Shown here: in pieces, positions 25,764 through 35,587 of the stretch
Layout of the letters: each line of letters opens with the position of its first letter
Position numbering within the stretch: the stretch's first letter is position 1
Source: Planctomycetota bacterium
GTDB lineage: Bacteria > Planctomycetota > Planctomycetia > Planctomycetales > Planctomycetaceae
Assembly: GCA_003388505.1 (NCBI GenBank)
Contig: QQVO01000015.1
Coordinates: 124,001-188,000 of the forward strand
Length of the DNA: 64,000 nt
Direction: 5' to 3'
Notes under the pieces: model-generated
What the model saw: only the letters and a program-made list of their open reading frames with translations
What the model was told of the DNA's origin: nothing
Database searches by the model: none
Translations under genes and position numbers: made by a program

Positions 25764-28451
25764 CTATTCCGCAGCGGCGGTTTCGGCCGGCGCGGCGTTA
25801 CTGGTGACGGTCAGATTGTCATAAAACAGTTCGGCGTCCTTGGCGTTTCCAAACACGCCGGGGCTGCCCTTCACGTTGGGAACTTCGTCCTCTCCGACGA
25901 TCATCCAGTCCGCCGGTTCTTCCTCATCCCGCTGCCAGACTTTTCCGCGAAGCACGGCTTTGCCGTCTTCCACAGACGCCTGGAACTTCATTGTGTACCA
26001 CGTTTTTTCCTGCCACTCGAACGGCACATCGACGGAAAACCGGTCGAGTTGCGTGGTCCAGGTGCGGAACTGCAACTGCTGGCTGGCGCCCATCAGGTCC
26101 ATCGTGTACCGCTGTGCGACGAGGCCGATGTCGGGCAGTTTGCCGTTCTTGCGCAGTCCGTAAACGTCCGCCTGCACGGTGTAGTCGTGCAGGTCGTCGT
26201 GGCCCATCCAGCCCTGGCTCCGCATCCCCTTGGGGATCGTCGTGATCTTGCACATCACCCCGTTCCCCTCGAACGGGCGATCGGCAAGAGTGATCGCCAG
26301 CCGCACGTCCTGTTCGGTCACGCCTTCCACGCCCGTGGGGCGATCCCAGGTCGACCATTCGTACGAGGCGATGACGTTCTCGCTTTTCAGGATTTCAAGG
26401 ACCGGGTCGAGTTTCGCCTGCGCTTCTTCGAGATTCTTCGGCTTCGCCTCACCCTGGTCAAGTTGCAGGTAGCGCAGGAAATCGGTCCAGCCCTGGGCGG
26501 GCGTGGAATTGTCGTACACCTGCTCGGTGCGGTTGAAGTTGACCAGACCGGTGCGGAGGTAGATGTACAACTGCCCCGCCATCGGATCCTGTTCGGTGAG
26601 CCTGGAGAACAGGTCGTAGTCGATCACGATGTGCCGGTAGCTGCAGCCGACCCATGTCTCCGGCACTTCGCCGTCGTCGAAGTCAAACGCCCAGCCGAGT
26701 TCGGGGACGACGCGAATCCGCGCTTCGCCGGTGAGTTCGCCGACCGTGGCCGTCACGATGACGGCGGCGTGTTCTGCAAAGTCGTCCGGAATCGAATAGG
26801 TCCAGCGATCCGTCCCGTCCGAGAGTTTCTCGATCGCCACGGACCCAGGTCCGTCGATGGTCAGAGTCGCCTCTTCCACATCCGCGACGCCGACGAACTG
26901 ACCCAACTCGTTGTAGAGCCGGATGTCGAATTGTTGAGCCGTGCCCGGCCGCAACAGCACTTCGACCGGTGCGATCTGGACCTGCGCGGGTTCCGGATTG
27001 TCGGCCTTGGGCAACTCAACCAGCAGTTGCGGAACCGGGTCCGCTTGCGGACTCGCATCCGGTTTGGCGAAACAATACATCGCGTCGGTCGACGGGAAGT
27101 AGATGCGGCCCTGCGCTGCGATGATCGAACCGTGGCATTCTTCCCCGCCGGCGAGACGGCCGCGCTCGAGAATCTCAACGCCCTCTTCCTCCGAGGGCTT
27201 CATGATGTACCAGCGTCCGCCGGCGGTGCAGTTGTAGATCTTGCCGTCGGCGTAGAGCGGACTGCTGCGCTGCATCGTGCCGAGCGGCTTGCGGGCGATC
27301 TCCTCGCCCGTTTCGGCGTCGAGCACGGCCAGCTTGGCGCCGTCTTCGATGACGTACAGCCGCCCGTCGATGTGCAGCGGCGTGCTGCGCGAGACGGCCA
27401 TCTCGTCGATCTTCCACACCGGTTCCGCAATTTCCCCTTGCTGTGTCGCGTCGATGCAGAAGAACGCGCCCATCGTGTTTGCATCGAGGTTCTCTTCCGA
27501 GTGCCCGCAGTAGACGCGGTTGCCGACGACCAGCGGCGTGCAGTTCAGCCCGTGGCTGGAGACGTAATAACTCCAGATGAGCCGGCCGGTGCGCGGTTCC
27601 ATCGCATGCACCGCGCCGTCGCCCGAGCCGAACACCATGGCGAGCTGTCCATTAAAGGTCGCCAGAATCGGCGCGCTGTAGGTGGTGTCTTCCGGGAGCA
27701 GCCGCGTCCCGTTGAACCAGACCGGAAGCCCCCCCTTGCTGGAATCAGCCGGATCGTGGGAGCGGTAGTCGAACGCGATGAAGCGGTGCGCCGGCTTGGC
27801 CATTTCACCCCAGCCGATGACGATCGCGCTGCAGATAACGTTGGCTTCGTGCACCAGCGGGAAGTTGGTCCGCCCGCCGTACGTGCTGAGCGCCCCGTAC
27901 TGCTCATGCAGCGACTTATCCCATTTGACTTCGCCGGTATTGGCGTTGAGGCAGCAGAAGTAGCCGCACACGCCCTGGGCGAACACCAGATCGTCTTCCG
28001 GGTTCTGATGCGGCGCGCCGACGACGCACGACCAGCCGACCCGCTCCCGCGGCACGTCGGACAGGTAGACGTTGAACCGGTACTCCCACAATGTTTCTCC
28101 GGTCGCCGCGTCGAGGCAAACGACCTTCTCGCCTTCGCGTTCCGGCACGTCGCGCTCGGCGTTGCAGATCATGTACAGCTTGTCGCGCATCACAATCGGC
28201 GTCGACCGGCTGCCGAGGTCGTCCCGCTTCCAGACCAGATTGCTCCCCTCGGCCCCCGGTTCGGCCTGCGGGTCCCATGTGTCGGGCAGGTTCGTTTCGG
28301 TCGAGACGCCGTTACGTTGCGGACCGCGCCAGTTGGTCCAGTCAGTCCCCTGGGCTTGTGGCTCGGCCTCCTGAGCCCACAGACCCGATGGCGAGAAAGT
28401 GCACAGCAGGCCAAGCAATCCCAAGCAGGCAAGCCAACGTGTCCGCATCAT
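25764..28451 (-). CDS. Large secreted PQQ-type beta-propeller protein
   Basis: 895 residues from the ATG at 28451 (GAAGG upstream), with signal peptide RWLACLGLLGLLCTFSPSGLWA. The first 480 residues are a propeller: DWTNWRGPQRNGVS (typical opening), LDAATGETLWEYRF, LNANTGEVKWDKS, MEPRTGRLIWSYY, LDAETGEEIARKP. Then a beta-sandwich linker (VEVLLRPGTAQQFDIRLYNE) and a C-terminal domain (about 620-880) resembling a concanavalin-like carbohydrate-binding fold ending AELFYDNLTVTS. Likely periplasmic or surface. Substrate unknown. Confidence 0.87.
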   Translation of the reverse strand: MMRTRWLACLGLLGLLCTFSPSGLWAQEAEPQAQGTDWTNWRGPQRNGVSTETNLPDTWDPQAEPGAEGSNLVWKRDDLGSRSTPIVMRDKLYMICNAERDVPEREGEKVVCLDAATGETLWEYRFNVYLSDVPRERVGWSCVVGAPHQNPEDDLVFAQGVCGYFCCLNANTGEVKWDKSLHEQYGALSTYGGRTNFPLVHEANVICSAIVIGWGEMAKPAHRFIAFDYRSHDPADSSKGGLPVWFNGTRLLPEDTTYSAPILATFNGQLAMVFGSGDGAVHAMEPRTGRLIWSYYVSSHGLNCTPLVVGNRVYCGHSEENLDANTMGAFFCIDATQQGEIAEPVWKIDEMAVSRSTPLHIDGRLYVIEDGAKLAVLDAETGEEIARKPLGTMQRSSPLYADGKIYNCTAGGRWYIMKPSEEEGVEILERGRLAGGEECHGSIIAAQGRIYFPSTDAMYCFAKPDASPQADPVPQLLVELPKADNPEPAQVQIAPVEVLLRPGTAQQFDIRLYNELGQFVGVADVEEATLTIDGPGSVAIEKLSDGTDRWTYSIPDDFAEHAAVIVTATVGELTGEARIRVVPELGWAFDFDDGEVPETWVGCSYRHIVIDYDLFSRLTEQDPMAGQLYIYLRTGLVNFNRTEQVYDNSTPAQGWTDFLRYLQLDQGEAKPKNLEEAQAKLDPVLEILKSENVIASYEWSTWDRPTGVEGVTEQDVRLAITLADRPFEGNGVMCKITTIPKGMRSQGWMGHDDLHDYTVQADVYGLRKNGKLPDIGLVAQRYTMDLMGASQQLQFRTWTTQLDRFSVDVPFEWQEKTWYTMKFQASVEDGKAVLRGKVWQRDEEEPADWMIVGEDEVPNVKGSPGVFGNAKDAELFYDNLTVTSNAAPAETAAAE

Positions 28452-28824
28452 GTGAACGCCTTCGCTGGTTCCAGAAGTCAATCGTGATTTGTTGTCGATG
28501 CGCCGAGTGCGGGAAGCGCCCGCGCTCTCGAAGCGGCATCGCGGCAGGTCGGATTCTCCGTGGTCTTCACGAAGAACAGTGAGGCGGGAGCGACTGCAAG
28601 GAGGGCAACGCCGTCAGGCTCCGTCACGTTTAACAATAGTCAACGCGATTCCCGCCGACAAGCGGCCCTGCGGCGTCGGGCTTCAGTGGTCAGTCTTCAG
28701 TTGCCAGTTTATCAGTCACCGGCCGGCCCAGGCGAGCGGCGCGGCGTCAGCCCGCCGATACGAACTGCGTTGATGCACGCGCTCCTGACCATCGGCGGGC
28801 TGACGCCCTGCCGCTCGGCGTGTC
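28452..28824. other. Spacer with inverted 29-bp repeats
   Basis: 373 bases without a supported gene. Contains a hairpin of two 29-base arms, 28731-28759 and an imperfect inverted copy 28791-28819, with a 31-base loop. The part nearest 28452 should contain the propeller promoter. Confidence 0.55.
28731..28819. repeat. Inverted pair of the 29-bp GC-rich repeat
   Basis: Left arm starts GGCGAGCGGCGCGGCGTCAG; right arm starts ATCGGCGGGCTGACGCCCTG. Same unit as 1930-1958 and 56241-56269. It lies immediately downstream of the creatininase gene and could fold into a long stem there. Confidence 0.75.
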
Positions 28825-29700
28825 TCACTCCACCGGATGGTGCTGGCCCCATGGGATTGGCATGGTCGGGTCCTGGGCCTGATGGCGTTCTCGCGTGTCG
28901 CGGGGCCGGTTGCGGAAGAACTCGACGAGTCCCTGGAGTTGTCGGACCGCTTCGTGATACACGCGTTCCCCCTTCTCGCGCGTCGCCAGATCGGGTTGTC
29001 CCATCACGCCTCGCGGGGAATACGTGCTCGTCCAAGACGTCAGCGCCCCCGGCCCTTTCCCGAGCAGGTCGACCCAGATATACGGGTTGCCGTCGTTGAG
29101 TGTGCTGATGTGGTTTTTGATGCGGTCCTTCCGCACGCCGTCTTCGTCGAGATACAGGTACAGCGACGTTTCCAGTTCACACGCGTGCGAAAAGCCCCCC
29201 GGGAATTCACTCTCCCGCCAGCCGGGCAGAAACTCCGGGTCGATCGTCAGCAGATGCCACCAGGCGACCAGGATGCACTCGGCGTCGGTTTCCAGATTGG
29301 TGCGCCGCGCCGCCAGATCGAGGTTCGGCATGTTCGATCCGTGGCCGTTCAGCAGGATGATCTTCTTGAAACCGTGGTAGGCCAGCGATTTGGTGACGTC
29401 GAGCGCCTGCCGGATGAACGTCTCGTAGTGCGTGTTGATCGTGCCGGGAAAGTCCATCACGTGCCCGGTGTAGCCGTAGCAGATCGTCGGCAACACCAGC
29501 ACCTGATCGGGAATGCTCTCCCCCACTCCTTTCGCAATTCCCCCCGGACAGACCAGATCGACGTCCAGCGGCAGATGATCGCCATGCTGCTCGACCGCCC
29601 CGCAGGGAACGATACAGACCTGCTGCTGTTCGATCGCCTCATTGATCTCCGGCCATGTCAGTTTCTCATAGCGATACTCGGTTTCCGCACGGCTGGGCAT
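28825..29700 (-). CDS. Creatininase-family amidohydrolase
   Basis: 291 residues from the ATG at 29700, chosen because MPSRAETEYRYEKLTWPEI begins the family alignment and AGGAACC precedes it. Metal ligands are visible: Glu/His/Asp in CGAVEQHGDHLPLDVDL (about residues 35-50), and His in LLNGHGSNMPNLD (about 127). Members hydrolyse creatinine, formamides of pyrimidine biosynthesis, or cut mycofactocin-type peptides. The substrate here is not known; no neighbour gives a pathway. Confidence 0.88.
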   Translation of the reverse strand: MPSRAETEYRYEKLTWPEINEAIEQQQVCIVPCGAVEQHGDHLPLDVDLVCPGGIAKGVGESIPDQVLVLPTICYGYTGHVMDFPGTINTHYETFIRQALDVTKSLAYHGFKKIILLNGHGSNMPNLDLAARRTNLETDAECILVAWWHLLTIDPEFLPGWRESEFPGGFSHACELETSLYLYLDEDGVRKDRIKNHISTLNDGNPYIWVDLLGKGPGALTSWTSTYSPRGVMGQPDLATREKGERVYHEAVRQLQGLVEFFRNRPRDTRERHQAQDPTMPIPWGQHHPVE

Positions 29701-29875
29701 GATGATCGGTTCCTGTTCTCGGCCGGGTGAATTCTCAATGTCTCGGCATCCGCCGTTCAATCGACGAACAAAGCGTCCGCTAGATTGTGTCGGCAAGCGA
29801 CCCTGCTCACAATCGACCGGCTTCCTGTGTCCGAAACTGACAACTGAAAACTGACGACTGACCACCAACTGCTCC

Positions 29876-30244
29876 GTGAAACAGTTCCCCTTCCCCGCGC
29901 ACCGTCACCTCCGCACGCCGGCTGAGTTCGCCCGCGTCTACGACCTGCGGCAGCGCGCCGGCGACGGGAACGTCCTGATCTTTGCCGCAGCGAACGATCT
30001 CGGCCACACGCGCATCGGCCTCAGTGTGTCGAAAAAGCACGGCAACGCCGTCGTAAGGCACCGCATCCGCCGCCTGCTCCGCGAGGCCTACCGACTCGAG
30101 CAACACAACGTTCCCGAGGGACTCGACCTCATCCTGATTCCACGGCACGATTCGGGAGCGGGGCTGCGAGACTATCAGGAGTCGATCGTGCGCCTGACGC
30201 AACGACTGGCGAAGAGAATCTCCCCGAACGCGAACGAATCTTAG
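29876..30244 (+). CDS. rnpA: Ribonuclease P protein component
   Basis: 122 residues from a GTG start. The protein subunit binds the RNase P RNA to mature tRNA 5' ends. The signature RIGLSVSKKHGNAVVRHRIRRLLREAYR is intact at about 47-75. The rpmH gene that normally precedes rnpA is absent from the 175 bases upstream. The stop TAG shares its last base with the GTG of yidD. Confidence 0.95.
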   Translation: MKQFPFPAHRHLRTPAEFARVYDLRQRAGDGNVLIFAAANDLGHTRIGLSVSKKHGNAVVRHRIRRLLREAYRLEQHNVPEGLDLILIPRHDSGAGLRDYQESIVRLTQRLAKRISPNANES

Positions 30245-30492
30245 TGAAACTCCTGCGGTACCTCTGGAATCTGCCAGCGTACGCCCTGATCGGCCTGGTG
30301 CGTGGATACCAGTACGTCATCAGCCCAATGCTGCAGAGTCTGGCCGGTGCACAATGCCGGTTTTCGCCCTCGTGCAGCGAATACTTCATTCTGGCCGTCA
30401 GGAAGTACGGCGCCGTCTCCGGCAGCATCCGGGGTGTGTGGCGCGTCTGCCGCTGCAACCCTTGGTGCAAGGGGGGTTACGATCCTCCGTAA
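30244..30492 (+). CDS. yidD: Membrane protein insertion efficiency factor YidD
   Basis: 82 residues, start GTG overlapping the rnpA stop by one base. The family core is complete: an amphipathic N-terminal helix (YALIGLVRGYQYVISPML), CRFSPSCSEYFILAVRKYG and CRCNPWCKGGYDPP. It assists Sec/YidC insertion at the inner membrane. The usual downstream yidC is not present; the element-rich spacer follows. Confidence 0.95.
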   Translation: MKLLRYLWNLPAYALIGLVRGYQYVISPMLQSLAGAQCRFSPSCSEYFILAVRKYGAVSGSIRGVWRVCRCNPWCKGGYDPP

Positions 30493-31435
30493 GGATCTGC
30501 AAGTGCTCGATGGGTCGACCACAACGACACAAAGAGCACCAGGAAAAGCCAGAGAAGAGGAAGACCACGCGCTCAAGTTCACGAAATCACTGAGACAATC
30601 GGCTTCGTGTCCATTGTGTCTTCGTGGTTCACTACCAACGGCGGTCTGTCCCGGACCGAGAGGACTCCCCGAGTCGCCGTTCGACAAGAGCGTTGGGGCT
30701 TCCCTCACTGCGTTCGGTCCAGCCCTTAGCATGACCCACGATTTCAGATCAGTGAACAACCACGGAATGCACGGAAGCCACGGAAAATGGCCACGAAAAA
30801 CACAAAGAGACCCAGCGCGGGCCTCGCCCGCAACCCAACCGGAGGCGAATAGAAACGGAGCGGCGAAGCCGCGCCACCATGTAGCCGTGAGCGTAAGCTC
30901 ATGGCTTCTGAGCCCCCCGTGAATCTCCGAGCCGCAAATGCGGCGGCAGCAACCTTCCGACCGGAACAGTCCCGCCGAACGGCGACTCATTGAGTCTTCA
31001 TCGTCCGAGACACGCCGCCCAGCGGTAGTGAACCACGACGACACAAAGGACACCAAGCCAACGGTCCGGGTCAGTCCTCGAACCTGTCGGCCATTGGAAT
31101 TCCCGTCGCTGACTCTTCTTGGTGCTCTTTGTGCCTTTGTGGTCGACCAATCGACCACTCGAATACTAAACGGGCTGGTGGAATCTGCGCACCACGCGAA
31201 GAATCTTACCGTTAGTAGCACGAAAAAGAGACGTTCTCACGGCTTTACCTTTTGTGGCTTTTTGTGTTTCTCGTGGCAATCCCGTCGCATCGTTCCAAGA
31301 CCACGGGTGACAGGTTCACTTCATTGCGGCGATAAGCCGCCGGGATTTCCGAATGATCCGGTGGTTCGCTGCTCTCAAGTGCCGGGCAAATTGTGGGTAA
31401 CGACAAGCGGTCCAGCCCCGGCCACCCACCGCAGT
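30493..31435. other. Spacer dominated by the 680-bp element
   Basis: 943 bases. Element copy 1 occupies 30726-31407. Before it, 30514-30545 carries GGTCGACCACAACGACACAA and the following GAGCACCA, an inverted relative of bases 31119-31150 inside the element. Long open frames on both strands exist here but are explained by composition. Confidence 0.6.
30726..31407 (+). mobile_element. 680-bp non-coding element, copy 1
   Basis: Nearly identical to 38713-39386 over its full length. Ends are inverted: left CTTAGCATGACCCAC (counting the shared C at 30725), right GTGGGTAACGACAAG. It is flanked by an 11-base direct repeat CGGTCCAGCCC (30715-30725 and 31408-31418), which fits a target-site duplication. 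It contains a GACACAAAGGACACCAAG tract of the type often seen in environmental bacterial spacers. No transposase is encoded, so it would need one in trans. Confidence 0.8.
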
Positions 31436-32284
31436 TCATTCGTGACCGGCCAGATATCGGGCCAGCGCGTCCTTCCAGTCCGGCAGCGCGTGACCGGTCG
31501 CCTGTTGATACTTGGTTGTATCGAGCACGCTGTAGGCAGGCCGCCGCGCCGGCGCGCCGTATTCGGCCGTCGTGATCGCCCGGACGGCCGTGTCGAGACC
31601 GGCGATTCGAAAGATCTCCACGGCCATCTCATGCCACGTCGTGCCGCCGCTGTTTGTGACGTGGAACAAACCGCGACAATCGGCGTGAATCAGCCTGATG
31701 ATCGCCGCAGCGAGATCCTGGGCCGACGTCGGCGTGCAGTGCTGATCGCTGACCACGCGGACTTCCTCCCGCTCCCGGCCGAGCCGGAGCATCGTATCGA
31801 CAAAGTTGCCCTTCCCGCTTTCCGTCCGGCCGTAGAGTCCGCAGGTGCGGACGATGCAACTCTCCGCACACGCGGCGGCAACCAGATGTTCGCCCGCCAG
31901 TTTGCTCGCCGCGTAAACACTCACCGGTCCTGGCAGGTCGCTCTCCCGGTACGGCGCGACCCGTGCATCGTCGAGGCCGAAAACATAGTCGCTGCTGACG
32001 TGGACCAGCCGGGCGTCGTTCGCACAGCACCAGGCCGCCAGATTTCGCGGGCCGATCGCATTGACGGCGAACGCCTGCCCCGGTTCGTCTTCGGCGCGAT
32101 CGACGAAGTTCCAGGCGGCCGTGTTGATCACAACGTCCGCTTCGGCCGAAACGAGCGCCGCCGCGACGGACTCGGCGTTTGTGATGTCAACGTCGGCGCG
32201 CGTCAATGGGACAGCGGCATCGCCAAGCTGTGAGACCAGCGCTGTTCCCAGTTGCCCGTGTGCGCCAACGATCGCGATTCGCAT
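31436..32284 (-). CDS. rfbD: dTDP-4-dehydrorhamnose reductase
   Basis: 282 residues of the extended short-chain dehydrogenase family. It performs the last step of dTDP-L-rhamnose synthesis, NAD(P)H reduction of dTDP-4-dehydrorhamnose. The Rossmann motif is IVGAHGQLGTAL at residues 4-15; the catalytic YxxxK is in VYAASKLAGE (about 130); VHVSSDYVFG and NVIN-like VVINTAAWNFVD match RfbD. Other rhamnose genes are not in the window, so it stands alone. Confidence 0.9.
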   Translation of the reverse strand: MRIAIVGAHGQLGTALVSQLGDAAVPLTRADVDITNAESVAAALVSAEADVVINTAAWNFVDRAEDEPGQAFAVNAIGPRNLAAWCCANDARLVHVSSDYVFGLDDARVAPYRESDLPGPVSVYAASKLAGEHLVAAACAESCIVRTCGLYGRTESGKGNFVDTMLRLGREREEVRVVSDQHCTPTSAQDLAAAIIRLIHADCRGLFHVTNSGGTTWHEMAVEIFRIAGLDTAVRAITTAEYGAPARRPAYSVLDTTKYQQATGHALPDWKDALARYLAGHE

Positions 32285-32650
32285 GCCGTGTTCGTTCGTC
32301 CCCTTTCGTAGGACAGGTTTCCAACCTGTCAGTTACACACACGTCGACTGGGGCCCGGCGCCGAGGAACCGGGCCCAAAGGATTCTCGAACAGGACACAG
32401 ATTTTCGCGGGTTTGGCGGATCAGCACGGATTTTACGGGGAATTCTGAAAAAGGCGGCAGCGACGAGACCGCATCGATCCAGTTGTGAATACTCTGCACT
32501 CCACAGAAAGCAATCAGCGAAAATCGGTCCCATCCGTGGTCATCCGCGTTCCATTCGAATCTCTCGGCGAGTCACTCAATCGGGGATCGAAAGATGTGTG
32601 TAAACGACAGGTTTCCAACCTGTCCCGACAGGATGAAATCCTGCCGTACG
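32285..32650. other. Spacer with GTTACACACA-ended element
   Basis: 366 bases between two minus-strand genes, almost filled by the 274-bp element (32332-32605) and its flanking GACAGGTTTCCAACCTGTC copies. No gene supported. Confidence 0.6.
32332..32605 (+). mobile_element. 274-bp element with GTTACACACA ends, copy 1
   Basis: Left end GTTACACACACGTC and right end GATGTGTGTAAAC are imperfect inverted repeats. The interior (GGACACAGATTTTC, GGCGGATCAGCACGGATTTT, ATCCGTGGTCATCCGCGTTC) is conserved at 42904-43280 and 45166-45437. It is flanked by direct copies of GACAGGTTTCCAACCTGTC (32312-32330 and 32606-32624), itself a hairpin. Non-coding. Confidence 0.8.
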
Positions 32651-33124
32651 TTATAACTCCATCGCGAAATGAATCTGCCGGGCCACTTCCCGAAATCCGA
32701 CCGACTCGTACAGGCCCCGCCCCACTTCGTTTTGAACGAGCGTCTCGATCCGCGCATGAGTCAGGCCCTCCGCGCGAAACCGGTCGAGTGCATGCTGAAT
32801 CAACGCCCGGCCGATGCCTTGGCCGCGGTGGCCGCTCGCGATCACCAGATTCGGAATGTGCCCCGTGCCCGCCTCGCGGTCGCACCAGGTGCTGATCGCC
32901 CCGATGACTTCTCCGTCTTCGCTTTCCGCGACGAAGATTCCCTCCGGTTCACGTTCGACGTCGACGTCCACGTGCCGCTTCTTCCGCCACTGCCACGAAC
33001 GATCGTTGATGCGGCCGAACTCATTTTCGATCCCCTGGTCGATCGAGACCCCGTCGAACGCTTCCGCGGTGATTTCGCGAATCCGCTCGTGATCGTCGGG
33101 CCTGAACTGGCGAATCGTGAACAT
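32651..33124 (-). CDS. GNAT-family N-acetyltransferase
   Basis: 157 residues with the acetyl-CoA binding motif IASGHRGQGIGRALIQHAL (about residues 95-115) and the C-terminal LVQNEVGRGLYESVGFREV. It begins FTIRQFRPDDHERI, a standard GNAT opening. The substrate (amine or protein N-terminus) is not predictable. Confidence 0.9.
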   Translation of the reverse strand: MFTIRQFRPDDHERIREITAEAFDGVSIDQGIENEFGRINDRSWQWRKKRHVDVDVEREPEGIFVAESEDGEVIGAISTWCDREAGTGHIPNLVIASGHRGQGIGRALIQHALDRFRAEGLTHARIETLVQNEVGRGLYESVGFREVARQIHFAMEL

Positions 33125-33440
33125 GCGTTCTGAGTCAAGAGTTCGTCGGTTGAGTCAACATCGTAGCCGACAGACATCGCTTCATGCCACGTCTGATTTG
33201 TGCAGCACCTGGTACCAATCCGAGCCGATTTCACGCAAAGTCGCAAAGGCGCAATGGTTGGTTGAGTTCAGGATGCGCAGGGACGGAGGGGGTGGTGCGG
33301 AGTCTGCGAAGCCGCACACCATGTGATGGGACGGCGGTGTGGAAAACGCCGCGTCGTCCCACTACAACGGCGTTCGACCGCCACAGGTCGCCGGCGTCCC
33401 CGGTTTTCGATTCGTTCTCTCGAAGCTCAGCAAACAATCG
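33125..33440. other. Spacer upstream of thyX
   Basis: 316 bases between divergent genes, expected to contain promoters for both. It has a low-complexity CGCAAAGTCGCAAAGGCGCAA tract (about 33236-33256) and no other structure that I can support. The thyX frame stays open upstream to 33339, so part of this could be coding. Confidence 0.4.
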
Positions 33441-34345
<905 letters not shown>

Positions 34346-34349
<4 letters not shown>

Positions 34350-35416
34350 TCTGGAACCGCCTCCGCGGCCACGCCGCCCAGATCGACATGTTCCGCCGCG
34401 CCGTGCAGCGGAACCGGACGGCTCACGCCTATTCGTTCATCGGCCCCAGCGGTATTGGAAAACGCCAAGTGGCGGCCATGATCGCGCAGTGCCTGTTCTG
34501 CACAAAGTTCGACGATACGGAACTCGATGCCTGCGGCACGTGTGCGGCGTGCCGGCAGGTCGCGGCCGGAACGCATCCCGACCTGCTGACGATCGGTTGT
34601 CCCACAGGCAAGCGCGAATTGCCGCTTGAACTCGTCGCCGGTCCACCGGAGCGGCGCGGCCGGGAGGGGCTTTGCCACGACCTGTCTCTCAAGCCGATGT
34701 CGGCCGACCGCCGCATCGCGATCATCGATGATGCCCAGACTCTCAACGAAGAAAGCGCCAACGCCCTCCTCAAAACATTGGAGGAGCCCCCACCGGGATC
34801 GATTCTGTTTCTCATCAGTTCAGGAGCCGACGCGCTCTTGCCGACGATCCGCTCCCGCTGCCAACCCGTGCACTTCTCGCCTCTGGCCGAGGACGACGTC
34901 GCCGAACTGATTCTGGAACTCGGCTGGGAGTCCGATCGCGACCAGGCCCGCGCGGCGGCGCAACTGAGTGAAGGCAGCCTCGAAACCGCACGCGAACTCC
35001 TCGATCCCGGACTGCGAAAACTCCGAGAGGAGTTGCATCAACGGCTCGGCGCGATTGCCAAAGACCCGGTCGGGACGGCCGACGCGCTGGTGGAACTGGT
35101 CGAAAGCCAGGCCTCGGACACCCCCGGTCAGCGTCAGACAGCCGGTTGGATGCTGGCCTTCGCCGTGCGCCAGTTCCGCGACCTGCTCGAGCGCATGGGG
35201 CGGGGCGAAGCGGGCAACGATGCCCAGGTCGAACAACTCCTGCTGCGCTGTGACGGAGACCCGAAGGTCGCGGCCGATCGGCTGGTCGCCTCGATTGATC
35301 GCGTCGTGCAGGCCGATTTCCACCTGCAACAGATGATGCCCGTTCCGCTCTGTCTCGCCGGCCTCTGCGACGACCTCTCCCGCATCCAGCGCGGCCTGCT
35401 GCCGCTTGCCGGCTGA
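34346..35416 (+). CDS. holB: DNA polymerase III subunit delta'
   Basis: 356 residues from the ATG at 34346, overlapping the thyX stop by four bases, so translation is probably coupled. Clamp-loader fold: RAVQRNRTAHAYSFIGPSGIGKRQVA (Walker A), a zinc-binding cluster CLFCTKFDDTELDACGTCAAC, and IIDDAQTLNEESANALLKTLEEPP with the sensor region SSGADALLPTIRSRCQP (SRC motif). Pairing with thyX links dTTP supply to replication. Confidence 0.92.
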
Positions 35417-35587
35417 CGTCACCCCCGAAAGCCCGCCGGCTGCGTCCGGCGGGTCTCACGTCGCTCCTCAACTCTGCGAATCCCTGCCACGCGACGTCTG
35501 CACGTACTTGGAACCTGCGAACACTTCGCACACCCGCCGAACCGGTGATAAAATGTGGTTCTCCGGAAATTGCGTGGGAAGCCGGCA

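Noticed and set aside
26049-28487. 812-residue open frame on the plus strand opposite the large propeller
   Set aside because: Arises from high-GC codon structure of the real minus-strand gene; no family motif or signal peptide, and the minus frame has clear blades and a signal peptide.
30241-31221. Open frame in the 680-bp element, with a shorter match at 38676-39200
   Set aside because: Similarity follows from the element being repeated; the frame starts outside the element in copy 1, is shorter in copy 2, and reads through low-complexity GACACAAAGG tracts.
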